In this document: positions 6,991-14,906 of the stretch, one piece after another
How positions within the stretch are numbered: the first letter of the stretch is position 1
How the letters are laid out: each line of letters begins with the position of its first letter
Assembly: GCF_003852315.1 (NCBI RefSeq)
Contig: NZ_CP027762.1
Coordinates: 5,127,501-5,191,500, forward strand
Length of the DNA: 64,000 nucleotides
Direction of reading: 5' to 3'
Source: Pseudomonas sp. LBUM920
Lineage (GTDB): Bacteria; Pseudomonadota; Gammaproteobacteria; Pseudomonadales; Pseudomonadaceae
Made by a program: the position numbers and the translations under genes
The notes under the pieces: model-generated
Databases searched by the model: none
What the model saw: the letters and a program-made list of their open reading frames with translations, nothing else
Told to the model about the DNA's origin: nothing

Positions 6991-9627
6991 TTAAAAGTCA
7001 TAACTGAGCCGCGTGTAGTAAAACGCCCCTTCCGGCGCGGTCGGTGACAGGTAGCTGTATTGCTGGCCCGGCGTCTGGCGCAGGCGGCTGTTGAAGTCGT
7101 CGGGTTTGCTGTCGAACAGGTTGTTCACGCCCACCGACACGCGCAGTTGCTTGGTGAACGCGTAGTTGACGTCGAGGTCGGTGCTCCATTGCGCACTGAA
7201 AACCTGGTCGTACTGCGCGTTGGTCTCGCTGGCCGCGTATTTGCGGTATTTGCCGTAGCGGGTTTGGTTGAGGGCGATGGTCCATTGGTTGAGCGTGTGC
7301 ACCGCGCCGAACACCAGTTTGTCTTCGGGGTAGCCGTGTTCGATAAAGCCACGCGCTTCGCGGGTCAGCACTTCAAAGCCGTTGGGGTTTTCGTGGACTT
7401 TCTCGATGGTGGTGCGCGCCTTGGTGTAGCCGGCGGACAGGGCCAGGTTGCCGAACTGCGCGAGGTCCAGGTTGTACTTGCCGACGATGTCGACGCCGCG
7501 CGTGCGGGTGTCGGCAGCGTTGGTCATGAACTGCGCCCAAGAGTACTGGCCGTAGCCGGCATTGGTGAGGATCTGCTCGGCCAGTGGCCCGGAGATGCCG
7601 CCGCTGAACAGCAAGCGGTCGCGAATCGAGATTTGATAGGCGTCGATGGTCAGCGAGGCATTTTCTGCCGGTCGCAGCACCAGGCCCAACGAGTAGTTGG
7701 TCGATTTCTCAGGTTTGAGCGGTTGTGCGCCAAGGGCACGGGCCGCCGGGTTGTCGGCCGGCAGCATGCGCGTCAACACCGGGTTGCCGTTGGCGTCCAG
7801 GTTGGTGGTGGTGGTCCACGAGGTGCCGATCTGCCCCAGGCTCGGCGCGTGGTAAGCATTGTTGACCGTGGCGCGCACGCCCACTTGCGGGGTGAAGTCA
7901 TAACGCGCCGAGAGCTTGCCGGTGGTGGCCGAGCCGAAGTCCGAGTAGTGCTCGGTGCGCCCGGCTACGCCGACTTGCAGCTTGTCGGTGACCTGGTTTT
8001 CGAGGCCGAAATACACGCCGCCCACGTCCCGTTTAAACGTGCCGGCGTCTTCCGGGGTCAGGCCCGAGGCTTGTACCGCGCCAACCTGTACGCCATCGAT
8101 GCCGCCGTAGGAATAGGAATCGTAGTCGCCGGCTTCGAGGCGATATTGCTCATGCCGATACGCCACTCCGCCGGAGACAGTCAGCGGGTGGCTGGACCAG
8201 TTCACGTCCAGGTCCTTGGCGTAGTCCAGGGTGATGTTGGTCTGGTCGTTGACCAGCGTGGCGACGTTGAACTTGGTCGGGCTGTTGGCGCCGTAGCTCG
8301 GGTTGACCGTGTTGAAGGCCAGCTCGTCGTGCTCGTCGCGCCCGTAGGTGGCGCTCAGGTCGAAGCGGCCAATGCTGTCGTCTTCATAACGCGTGCCCAC
8401 GGTGATGGCGCCGTCTTCGTAGCGATAGCGGTACTTGGGAATCGTGCCGCCGGGGTAGATCGAGGCAACGTTGTTCGGGCTGCTGGCCAACAGCGGCGGC
8501 GTGTTGTTCACCGAGGTGTCCTGGCCGAAGGTGGCGAAGCTGTAGACGCGCCATTGGTCGTTCAGGCCGATCTCGGCGTTGGCCGCCAGGTTGTATTTGT
8601 CACGCCCGGCGCCGCCCCAGCGTGGGTCTTGCACGTGACCGTCGGCGATGTACTTGTCGCCAATGTCGTCGGGCTTGTTGTTCAGCGTGTTGAAGCTCAG
8701 GGTCAGGAAGCCATCGCCCGGCAGGCCAATGCCGTACCAGCCGTCGGTGGTTTTGCTGAAGCCATCGCCCTGGGCGTATTTGCCCAGTTGCGTGTTGATG
8801 CCGCCCCCGCTGTCGCGCTCCTTGAGCACGATGTTGACCACCCCGGCCACCGCGTCGGAGCCGTACTGTGCCGACGCGCCATCACGCAGCACTTCGACGT
8901 GGTCGATGGCGCTGATGGGGATCATGTCCAGGTCCACCGGCTGGGCGCCAATGAACGGCACGCCGCCGGAAATATTCACCACCGCCGAGGTGTGCCGGCG
9001 CTTGCCGTTGATCAGCACCAAGGTCTGGTCAGGCGACAGGCCACGCAAGGAAGCGCCCTTGGGGTCTTGCCCGCGGGTGGCGCTGTTGTTCTGCGGAAAG
9101 TTGAACGACGGCAGCAGTTGGAACAGCGCTTGGTTAAGGCTGGTGGCGCCGGTTTGCTTGAGTTCTTCGGCGTTGATCACATCCACCGGCGCGCTGCTGG
9201 TCAGGGCGGTGGCATTGCTGCGCCGGGTGCCGATGGCGACCACGCGGTCGAGGGTCGGCGCCTGCGCGGCGCTGGTCTGCGCCTTGACGCTGCTGGTCGC
9301 GTTTTTGGCTGCGCCTTCCTTGATGATGAACGCACCGTCCGGGCTCACCTGCACTTGCAGGCCGGTGCCCTTGAGCGCGGCGTCTACCGCCTGGTGCGCT
9401 GACAGCGAACCGTCGACAGTGGCCGAGGAATAATTGCCCAGTTGTGGCGTGAAGGAAATCACCTGGCCGCTCTGGCGGCTGATGTTCAACAGCACTTCAT
9501 CCAGCGGGCCGGGGGCGATGTGGTAGACCTGACGCGCCTCTTCGGCGCTGGCGGCAAATGACAGAAACAGGCTGGCCAACGGCACCAGGGCAAAGGTTCG
9601 AAGCGGCACACGGTTGAACTGATTCAC
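6991..9627 (-). CDS. TonB-dependent outer-membrane receptor with N-terminal STN signalling domain
   Basis: An 878-residue protein starting at a GTG (complement 9625-9627) behind a strong GGGGGGAGCC. The signal peptide ends near SFAASAEEA. The STN domain follows (residues ~35-105: YHIAPGPLDEVLLNISRQSGQ). Then come the plug (LNQALFQLLPSFNFPQN, LRGLSPDQTLVLINGKRRH, DMIPISAIDHVEVLRDGASAQYG, VAGVVNIVL) and a 22-strand-type barrel ending in aromatic YYTRLSYDF. STN receptors signal to a FecR-type anti-sigma factor, and fecR and sigma genes lie directly upstream. The ligand is unknown. The plug with GASAQYGSDAVAG is typical of catecholate/iron or general TonB receptors and is not diagnostic. The motif at 9707-9724 probably drives transcription. 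Confidence 0.93.
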   Translation of the reverse strand: MNQFNRVPLRTFALVPLASLFLSFAASAEEARQVYHIAPGPLDEVLLNISRQSGQVISFTPQLGNYSSATVDGSLSAHQAVDAALKGTGLQVQVSPDGAFIIKEGAAKNATSSVKAQTSAAQAPTLDRVVAIGTRRSNATALTSSAPVDVINAEELKQTGATSLNQALFQLLPSFNFPQNNSATRGQDPKGASLRGLSPDQTLVLINGKRRHTSAVVNISGGVPFIGAQPVDLDMIPISAIDHVEVLRDGASAQYGSDAVAGVVNIVLKERDSGGGINTQLGKYAQGDGFSKTTDGWYGIGLPGDGFLTLSFNTLNNKPDDIGDKYIADGHVQDPRWGGAGRDKYNLAANAEIGLNDQWRVYSFATFGQDTSVNNTPPLLASSPNNVASIYPGGTIPKYRYRYEDGAITVGTRYEDDSIGRFDLSATYGRDEHDELAFNTVNPSYGANSPTKFNVATLVNDQTNITLDYAKDLDVNWSSHPLTVSGGVAYRHEQYRLEAGDYDSYSYGGIDGVQVGAVQASGLTPEDAGTFKRDVGGVYFGLENQVTDKLQVGVAGRTEHYSDFGSATTGKLSARYDFTPQVGVRATVNNAYHAPSLGQIGTSWTTTTNLDANGNPVLTRMLPADNPAARALGAQPLKPEKSTNYSLGLVLRPAENASLTIDAYQISIRDRLLFSGGISGPLAEQILTNAGYGQYSWAQFMTNAADTRTRGVDIVGKYNLDLAQFGNLALSAGYTKARTTIEKVHENPNGFEVLTREARGFIEHGYPEDKLVFGAVHTLNQWTIALNQTRYGKYRKYAASETNAQYDQVFSAQWSTDLDVNYAFTKQLRVSVGVNNLFDSKPDDFNSRLRQTPGQQYSYLSPTAPEGAFYYTRLSYDF

Positions 9628-9706
9628 TTTGGCTCCCCCCAAGGAAACTCGAGAACGCTGCTCCCCGCAGCGCTTACGGGAGTGATGTGGGATGGCGGGG
9701 GCAAAA

Positions 9707-9724
9707 CTTGCAGATCGTTTGGTT
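9707..9724 (-). promoter_or_regulatory. Candidate ECF-sigma recognition element upstream of the TonB receptor
   Basis: On the minus strand this reads AACCAAACGATCTGCAAG, 80 nt upstream of the receptor GTG. A copy differing at one of 18 positions lies upstream of the desaturase gene (13203-13220). Two near-identical motifs at the heads of two transcription units that flank a sigma/anti-sigma pair suggest a shared promoter or operator. The assignment to this sigma factor is inference. Confidence 0.5.
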
Positions 9725-9765
9725 ATGTCGATAGAACCCACCCGCGAAGTGAAAACCCCACCCCT

Positions 9766-9850
9766 GTGGGAGCTGGCTTGCCTGCGATGCAGGCGACTGG
9801 GTCCATCAGCCACAACCAGGTGATGCCATCGCAGGCAAGCCAGCTCCCAC
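9766..9850. repeat. REP doublet (AGCTGGCTTGCCTGCGA class)
   Basis: GTGGGAGCTGGCTTGCCTGCGAT and its reverse complement flank about 35 nt. It lies between fecR and the TonB receptor gene, where it may also form a stem-loop in the transcript. Confidence 0.85.
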
Positions 9851-9868
9851 ATTGGCCGAGCAAGTCCG

Positions 9869-10807
9869 TCAGGCCGCATTGACGGTCACCCACAACCCGG
9901 TGCGGCGGGTGATGTGGATCGGCAAGGTGCGCGCCAGGGTGTCGAGGATTTGCTGCGGGTTGTCCAGCCGATAAAGGCCGCTGACGCGCAAGCCGGCGAC
10001 TGACGGGTCCAGGCGCAACACGCCAGTGTGATAGGGCCGCAACGCGTCGATGACTTCGGCCAGCGGACGGTCACGCACTTGCAGGAAGCCGTCGATCCAC
10101 GCCGTGGCGCCGGCCGAACTGACCTGCACCGGGCCGAAGCCGGCGCGGTCGAAATGCACTTCATGGCCGGCGGCGAGTTGCAGGCGTTCGCCGCTCTGAC
10201 GATCGATTTCCAGCGCGCCATCGAGCGCCACGACCTGGCCCTGCCCTTGCCGCTCGCGCAACACAAAGCGATTGCCGCAGGCGCGCACCTGCGCCTGCTC
10301 GGTCTGAATCAGAAACGGGCGGTTGCGGTCGCTGGCGACCCTGGCCAGCAACTCGCCTTCGCGCAGGCGCACCAGGCGCCGCTGCGGGTCGAACTGGATA
10401 TCCGCCGCGCTTTGCGCGTTGAGCAACAACTCGCTGCCATCGGCCAGGGTAACGGTGCGACGTTCACCGGTGCCGGTGCGGACGTCCGCAGTCAGGTCCG
10501 CTAACCCCATGGGTTTGCTCAACAGCGCAGCGCCCATGGCCACGCCTGCACCCGCCAATGCGACCTGCAAGACATGGCGGCGGCTGGAAGGCGCATCCAG
10601 CGCTTGCTGCAGAACCTTGCCGCTTACGCCCTGCGCTTGCGCAACCTGAAACACGCCAAGGCGCGTTTCCAGTTGCCGGCACAACGCGTCATGCCGCGGG
10701 TCGGCTGCGCGCCAGTGGTGATAGCGTTGCCAGTCCGCCGCCGTGGCCTCGCCCGAACGCAGCAGCACGTACCAGCGCGTGGCGCTGTCGATCAAGGCGT
10801 CGTTCAT
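9869..10807 (-). CDS. FecR-family anti-sigma / sigma regulator
   Basis: A 312-residue protein. Residues ~1-80 form the DUF4880-like cytoplasmic sigma-binding part (DSATRWYVLLRSGEATAADWQRYHHW). A single membrane segment follows at about residues 84-105 (VLQVALAGAGVAMGAALLS). The periplasmic FecR domain has TGTGERRTVTLADGSELLLNAQS, FDPQRRLVRLREGELL and FLIQTEQAQVRACGNRF. The C-terminal STN-binding region (LDPSVAGLRVSGLYRLDNPQQILDTLAR) should contact the receptor's signalling domain. Its ATG overlaps the sigma-factor stop (ATGA), so the two are co-translated. It relays receptor occupancy to the sigma factor. Confidence 0.93.
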   Translation of the reverse strand: MNDALIDSATRWYVLLRSGEATAADWQRYHHWRAADPRHDALCRQLETRLGVFQVAQAQGVSGKVLQQALDAPSSRRHVLQVALAGAGVAMGAALLSKPMGLADLTADVRTGTGERRTVTLADGSELLLNAQSAADIQFDPQRRLVRLREGELLARVASDRNRPFLIQTEQAQVRACGNRFVLRERQGQGQVVALDGALEIDRQSGERLQLAAGHEVHFDRAGFGPVQVSSAGATAWIDGFLQVRDRPLAEVIDALRPYHTGVLRLDPSVAGLRVSGLYRLDNPQQILDTLARTLPIHITRRTGLWVTVNAA

Positions 10808-11313
10808 TCCAGGCACAGCCGCAGGCAACGGTTGAGCGCGCGGGCCATGTAGTCGCTGACCGAGCGTTGGGAAATCCCCAGTTCAGCGGCAATCTCGGGA
10901 TACGTCAGGCCATTGAGTTGCGACAGCAGGAAGGTCGCCTTGACCTTGGCCGGCAAGCCGTCGAGCAACTGGTCGATGGCCTGCAAGGCTTCGAGCATGT
11001 GCGCCAGGTCTTCGGGAGACGGTGCGGTGCAGGTTTCGTCGTTGTCCAGGGCATCGAGATAAGCGCGCTCCAGATCCCGCCGGCGCCACAGCTGGTACAT
11101 CAGGCGCTGGGCAATGGTGGTGAGCAAGGCGCGGGGCTGACGAATCGGCACCACGCCTGGCGAACTCAGCAGTTGGACGAAGGTGTCGGCGGCGATGTCT
11201 TCGGCGTGGGCACGCGAGTCGAGATGGCGGTGCAAACGGCTGCACAGCCAGTCGTAATGACTGCGGAACAATCCGCCCACGTAATCGCTGTGAGAAGTGT
11301 CGGCGCCGGACAT
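10804..11313 (-). CDS. FecI-type ECF RNA polymerase sigma factor
   Basis: A 169-residue protein with sigma region 2 (LFRSHYDWLCSRLHRHLDSRAHAEDIAADTFVQLL, then QPRALLTTIAQRLMYQLWRRRDLER) and region 4 (LPAKVKATFLLSQLNGLTYPEIAAELGISQRSVSDYMARAL). No extra domains are present. It is coupled to the FecR-like regulator and sits directly upstream of the TonB receptor gene, the standard cell-surface-signalling order sigma-fecR-receptor. Its likely targets in the window are the receptor and the desaturase/PhnD-like pair, which share an upstream 18-bp motif. No clear Fur box was seen in its own upstream region. Confidence 0.94.
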   Translation of the reverse strand: MSGADTSHSDYVGGLFRSHYDWLCSRLHRHLDSRAHAEDIAADTFVQLLSSPGVVPIRQPRALLTTIAQRLMYQLWRRRDLERAYLDALDNDETCTAPSPEDLAHMLEALQAIDQLLDGLPAKVKATFLLSQLNGLTYPEIAAELGISQRSVSDYMARALNRCLRLCLE

Positions 11314-11421
11314 AGTGGCTCCATCTGAGTAGGTTGCGCGTTATGTCCGGTGTTCCGGTGGAGCGATCCTAGCAAGGCGGCTTATTCTTTAATAATATTT
11401 AAAAGGTATTTTTATATAACC

Positions 11422-12213
11422 TTATTGAAGCTTCGCATAACCCGCGTTGACCGCCTGTTGCTGGTAATCCAACAGCACGCGGTAGTCGTCTTCGCGCGCG
11501 GGCAGCACTTGCTGGATACCCAGCGTGTCGACCACCTGCGGCAAATCCTGCAACGCCAGGTTCATTGCCTCGCGGATCTGCGCCACGTGCTCATCGCTCA
11601 GCCTAAGCGGCCCGATGTAAGGCAAGGTCGGGCTCGGCGCGCTGCGGGTGATGATGCGCAGCCCCGCCACTTCCTGCGGGGCGAAACGCGCCAGGTAGTC
11701 GTAGGTGACGCTGTCGATGGCGGCGAGGTCGGCAAGGTTTTCGCGCAGCCAGCGCAGGCTTTCACGGTGGGCGCCGCTGATGCCGACGCTGGCAAAGAAA
11801 CGACCGCCGCGCTGCAACGGCGCGAGGCGTTCGCGCAGCAGGTTCATGCCGCTGTTGGAGTCATGGCCATTGATCACGCCACGGCTGAGGTAGAAGTCCG
11901 CCAGTGCGGTGCGCGGGTCGTCGTCGCGGGCCAGCAGCAGGCTGCAATGTTCGCCCTGGCTGCTGTGGGCCAACTCGTAGCGTGGGCGACCGATCACGCG
12001 CACCTGGCCGCGCAGTTGGGTCATCAGCGGATAGCCGCAGGTTTGCGTGACGAGCAGTTCGGGCGCCAGCCACAGGCCGTGCAGGTCGAGGTGGTCGGCG
12101 TTGCGGCGGCTCAGATTCAGACGCTCGACTATCCGCGCCAACCACTGCTGGTTGGCGCGCTGCACCGCTTCGGGGGCGACGTACATCAGCAGTTCGGCGT
12201 AGTGATCACTCAT
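11422..12213 (-). CDS. PhnD-like phosphate/phosphonate-type binding protein without signal peptide
   Basis: A 263-residue protein of the PhnD/PF12974 binding-protein-like fold. Landmarks are HGLWLAPELLVTQTCGYPLMTQL near residue 50, GVINGHDSNSGMNLLRERLAPL, FFASVGISGAHRESLRWLRENLADLAAID and TLPYIGPLRLSDEHVAQIREAM. Secreted PhnD proteins carry a signal peptide, but this one starts MSDHYAELLMYVAPEAVQ with no hydrophobic leader, so it is probably cytosolic. It follows the desaturase gene by 9 nt and is presumably co-transcribed. Cytosolic relatives are often annotated as phosphate ABC transporter proteins without proof. The role here is unknown. Confidence 0.75.
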   Translation of the reverse strand: MSDHYAELLMYVAPEAVQRANQQWLARIVERLNLSRRNADHLDLHGLWLAPELLVTQTCGYPLMTQLRGQVRVIGRPRYELAHSSQGEHCSLLLARDDDPRTALADFYLSRGVINGHDSNSGMNLLRERLAPLQRGGRFFASVGISGAHRESLRWLRENLADLAAIDSVTYDYLARFAPQEVAGLRIITRSAPSPTLPYIGPLRLSDEHVAQIREAMNLALQDLPQVVDTLGIQQVLPAREDDYRVLLDYQQQAVNAGYAKLQ

Positions 12214-12222
12214 GGGCGTCTC

Positions 12223-13152
12223 TCAGGCAAAAGGGTGCCGGGGGCTGTCGATGGCCTTGAGGCCGTGGCGGCTGATCAATTGGCCGTAGCCCTGCACCAC
12301 AAACCCGCCGCTGCGCGCCACCCATTGTTCGCGGCGGGCGTGGTAGACGGTGGGCAGCAAGTACCAGGGCAGTTTCGGCAAGTCATGGTGCACTAGGTGC
12401 AGGTTGTTGTTGAGGAACAGCCAGGTCCAGGGCCAGGCCGCTTCGTTGAGGACGGTGCGCTGTTCCGGCTGCAGGTGTGGACGGTGCTCATAGTAGGAAC
12501 GGATCGACGCCAGCGACAAGGCCGGCACGCTGACCAGCAGCAGGTAGTGCCACACCGGCAGTGCGCTGCAGTGGGCAATGAAGCTCAGCATCAATAGGGT
12601 CACGGCGCCGTGGGCCAGCCACATCGGCCACACGTGGGGCAAGCGTTGAAACTCATGACGCGCCAGTCGGCCAATTGCCAACGGCGCCGCGAGCAGGAAA
12701 CGGCCGAGCACGGTTTTGGTCAGCCAATGCACGCTGCGTTTGAACAACGAGCTGTTGTCCCATTGGGATTGGTTGAGGTAGCGGCTTTCCGGGTCGATGC
12801 CCGGCAGCGTCAGGTCTTCATCGTTGTGGTGCAACAAATGGCTTTCGCGGTACAGCGTATAGGGATACCACACGGCAAAAGGCGCATAGCCGAGCAGTTT
12901 GTTCACAAGAAGCGAGCGGGTGGGATGGCCGTGGAGCAATTCGTGCTGCACCGACAGCCACAGCGTCACCAACGGAATCAGCAGCAAGGTGCTCAGCCAC
13001 AGGCCCAGCCATTGACTGGCGAGCATCACGGCGAACCAGCCGGTGTACACGCCGATCAGCAACAGCCAGGTCGGCCATTCGGTCCGGGCGGTAAAACGGT
13101 GCACCAGGGCTTCGATTTCCCGGCGCTGGGTCAGATCAAGGTAGTTGGCCAT
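12223..13152 (-). CDS. Membrane fatty-acid-desaturase-type di-iron enzyme
   Basis: A 309-residue integral membrane protein with paired transmembrane segments around residues 25-75 and 150-210. It has the three histidine clusters of PF00487: HELLHGH (~residues 82-88), HLLHHN (~116) and HLVHHDLP (~250). These bind the two irons that desaturate or hydroxylate an acyl or related chain. The ATG (complement 13150-13152) is preceded by the 18-bp motif shared with the TonB receptor gene, so it is probably in the same sigma regulon. The downstream PhnD-like gene follows in the same unit. The substrate could be a membrane lipid or a lipophilic ligand of the receptor; the sequence does not decide. Confidence 0.9.
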   Translation of the reverse strand: MANYLDLTQRREIEALVHRFTARTEWPTWLLLIGVYTGWFAVMLASQWLGLWLSTLLLIPLVTLWLSVQHELLHGHPTRSLLVNKLLGYAPFAVWYPYTLYRESHLLHHNDEDLTLPGIDPESRYLNQSQWDNSSLFKRSVHWLTKTVLGRFLLAAPLAIGRLARHEFQRLPHVWPMWLAHGAVTLLMLSFIAHCSALPVWHYLLLVSVPALSLASIRSYYEHRPHLQPEQRTVLNEAAWPWTWLFLNNNLHLVHHDLPKLPWYLLPTVYHARREQWVARSGGFVVQGYGQLISRHGLKAIDSPRHPFA

Positions 13153-13202
13153 CGGCAGCTCAGAGCAGGTGTTTCCTGCTCTGTGCATTGAGGCTTGAAA
13201 AT

Positions 13203-13220
13203 CTTGCAGACCGTTTGGTT
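13203..13220 (-). promoter_or_regulatory. Candidate ECF-sigma recognition element upstream of the desaturase gene
   Basis: The minus strand reads AACCAAACGGTCTGCAAG, 51 nt upstream of the desaturase ATG. It matches 17 of 18 positions of the element upstream of the TonB receptor (9707-9724). No third copy was seen in the window by eye. Confidence 0.5.
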
Positions 13221-13233
13221 CTAAGCTTGTAAC

Positions 13234-13350
13234 TCAGTGACCGAACAGGCCTGTGTCGGACTTCTTGGCTTTCTTGTCGGCGCGTTTTTCATCGGCGGTT
13301 TTTGCCGGTTTCTTCTTCGCGGCTTTCTTTGAATCCATACCTTTGGCCAT
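13234..13350 (-). CDS. Small lysine-rich hypothetical protein (38 aa)
   Basis: A 38-residue frame starts MAKGMDSKKAAKKKPAKTAD and ends SDTGLFGH, with a stop at 13234-13236. About a third of the residues are Lys, with Ala and Asp. It has no Cys, no membrane segment and no predicted fold. The composition is like the small Lys/Ala-rich DNA-binding tails of histone-like proteins. The frame covers part of the desaturase upstream region, including ground next to the shared 18-bp motif. It could be a real small gene with its own promoter further up, but function is unknown. Confidence 0.55.
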   Translation of the reverse strand: MAKGMDSKKAAKKKPAKTADEKRADKKAKKSDTGLFGH

Positions 13351-13453
13351 GATGCATGCTCAACTGAAGGGGATGTAACAGTGGGTATACCACCTATTGC
13401 CGGGCAGAAGGCGCTTATAATCCCCGACCCTTGATATTGCTCGCTTGAAGACC

Positions 13454-13885
13454 ATGCCCGAACTGCACCTCGAACCGCTGGCAGCGCCGCTGTGGCCGCT
13501 GCTCAACAAGTTTTACCGTAGCCACGATTCGTCGATGAAAGCCATCAAAGGCGGGCGTTTATGGGTGGCGCGCGACAGCGAGATCGTGGCCGGGTTGTGC
13601 CTGAGCCCGGTGCTGGGTGGACAGTGGCTGACGGGGGTGTTTGTGGACCCCGCGTACCGCGGCAACGGGTTGGCGGCGCGGCTGATTCTGCAGGCAGTGG
13701 CCGAAGTGGAAGGCACAGTGTGGCTGCTGTGCCATCCGGATCTGGAAGGTCTGTACCGGCGCATGGGCTTCACTCAGGACACGGTGCTGCCACAATCGCT
13801 CAGCGAGCGGCTGGTACGCTACAAACGCAATAAACCAATGATCGCCATGGGGCTTATAACCAAGGGTGAGGTGCACCTCGGATAA
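13454..13885 (+). CDS. GNAT-family N-acetyltransferase
   Basis: A 143-residue protein with the GNAT fold. The acetyl-CoA loop is seen in GVFVDPAYRGNGLAARLILQAVAEV (the R/Q-x-x-G-x-G/A segment appears as YRGNGLA), followed by WLLCHPDLEGLYRRMGF. It is a single-domain enzyme; the acceptor amine is unknown. The ATG at 13454 is preferred over an in-frame TTG at 13445. It is followed 66 nt later by an exported methyltransferase-like gene on the same strand. Confidence 0.85.
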   Translation: MPELHLEPLAAPLWPLLNKFYRSHDSSMKAIKGGRLWVARDSEIVAGLCLSPVLGGQWLTGVFVDPAYRGNGLAARLILQAVAEVEGTVWLLCHPDLEGLYRRMGFTQDTVLPQSLSERLVRYKRNKPMIAMGLITKGEVHLG

Positions 13886-13951
13886 TGTGTGATCGCCCGG
13901 TAGAGGGCCCATGCTAGCCTCGACGGCACAGTGGCCCCTTACAGGATGATC

Positions 13952-14770
13952 ATGAAAACCACGCTTGCAGCTCTGTCCCTCACCGCCCTCCTCGTTCCAA
14001 CGCTCAGCCAGGCAGCCGACGCACCGATTACCGCCGCGCAGTACGCCAGCGTGCTTGCCGGCAGCTGGCGCGACCCGGCCAACAGCGCGCGCGATGTTTA
14101 TCGCCATCCGCAGCAAACGTTGGAATTCTTCGGCCTGGGCGCCAAGCAGACGGTGATCGAAATCACCCCGGGCGGCGGCTGGTACAGCGAGGTCCTGGCG
14201 CCGTTGCTCAAGGACCATGGGCATTACGTCGCCGCCGTGCAGGCTGCGAGCAGCAGTGCTTACGCCGCGACGTCCGAACAGAACCTGAAAAAGAAATTCG
14301 CCGCCGACCCAGCGCGTTATGCCAAGGCCGAGGTTGTCGAATTCGATCCCAAGGCGCCGGTGTTCGGCAAGCCTGCGTCGGCCGATGCCGTACTGACCTT
14401 TCGCAATGTGCATAACTGGGTTGACGCGGGCACCGCGCCGGCCACCTTCAGCGCGTTCTACACGGTGCTCAAGCCCGGCGGGGTGCTGGGCGTGGAAGAT
14501 CATCGCGCCAAGGATGGGGCGGATCTGGAAGCGATCAAGGACAGTGGTTACCTGACCACCGCGCAGGTGGTGAAGCTGGCAACGGACGCCGGGTTCAAGC
14601 TGGCGGGACAGAGTGAGGTGAATGCCAACCCGAAGGACACCAAGGATTACCCCGGTGGCGTATGGACCTTGCCGCCGGCATTGAAGTTGGGTGAGCAGGA
14701 CAAGGCCAAGTATGTGGCGATTGGTGAGTCGGATCGGATGACGTTGCGGTTTGTGAAACCGGCCAAATAA
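13952..14770 (+). CDS. Exported class I SAM-methyltransferase-like protein (COG4798 type)
   Basis: A 272-residue protein with a clear signal peptide (MKTTLAALSLTALLVPTLSQA, then ADAPIT). The mature part has a methyltransferase-like Rossmann core: VIEITPGGGWYSEVLAPLL near residue 70 (motif I), then ADAVLTFRNVHNWVD and TVLKPGGVLGVEDHR. S-adenosylmethionine is not expected in the periplasm, so this family (predicted methyltransferases with leader peptides) is functionally puzzling. It may bind another nucleotide-like ligand or act without SAM. The ATG at 13952 is chosen because the leader starts there. It is followed by a REP doublet. Confidence 0.8.
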   Translation: MKTTLAALSLTALLVPTLSQAADAPITAAQYASVLAGSWRDPANSARDVYRHPQQTLEFFGLGAKQTVIEITPGGGWYSEVLAPLLKDHGHYVAAVQAASSSAYAATSEQNLKKKFAADPARYAKAEVVEFDPKAPVFGKPASADAVLTFRNVHNWVDAGTAPATFSAFYTVLKPGGVLGVEDHRAKDGADLEAIKDSGYLTTAQVVKLATDAGFKLAGQSEVNANPKDTKDYPGGVWTLPPALKLGEQDKAKYVAIGESDRMTLRFVKPAK

Positions 14771-14794
14771 CCCGCTTTGCAATGCAATGCACAT

Positions 14795-14881
14795 GTGGGA
14801 GCGGGCTTGCTCGCGAATGTGGAGTATCAGTCACAGGACAAGTCACTGATACACCGCTTTCGCGAGCAAGCCCGCTACCAC
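14795..14881. repeat. REP doublet (GCGGGCTTGCTCGCGAA class)
   Basis: GTGGGAGCGGGCTTGCTCGCGAA and an inverted copy flank about 40 nt. It lies between the convergent methyltransferase-like and deformylase genes. Confidence 0.85.
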
Positions 14882-14906
14882 ATTTGGATCTCATTGGGCC
14901 TGAAAG

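Noticed and set aside
7060..9402. A 780-aa plus-strand frame opposite the TonB receptor
   Set aside because: Valine- and arginine-rich antisense shadow of a GC-rich coding region. The receptor strand has clear plug and barrel motifs.
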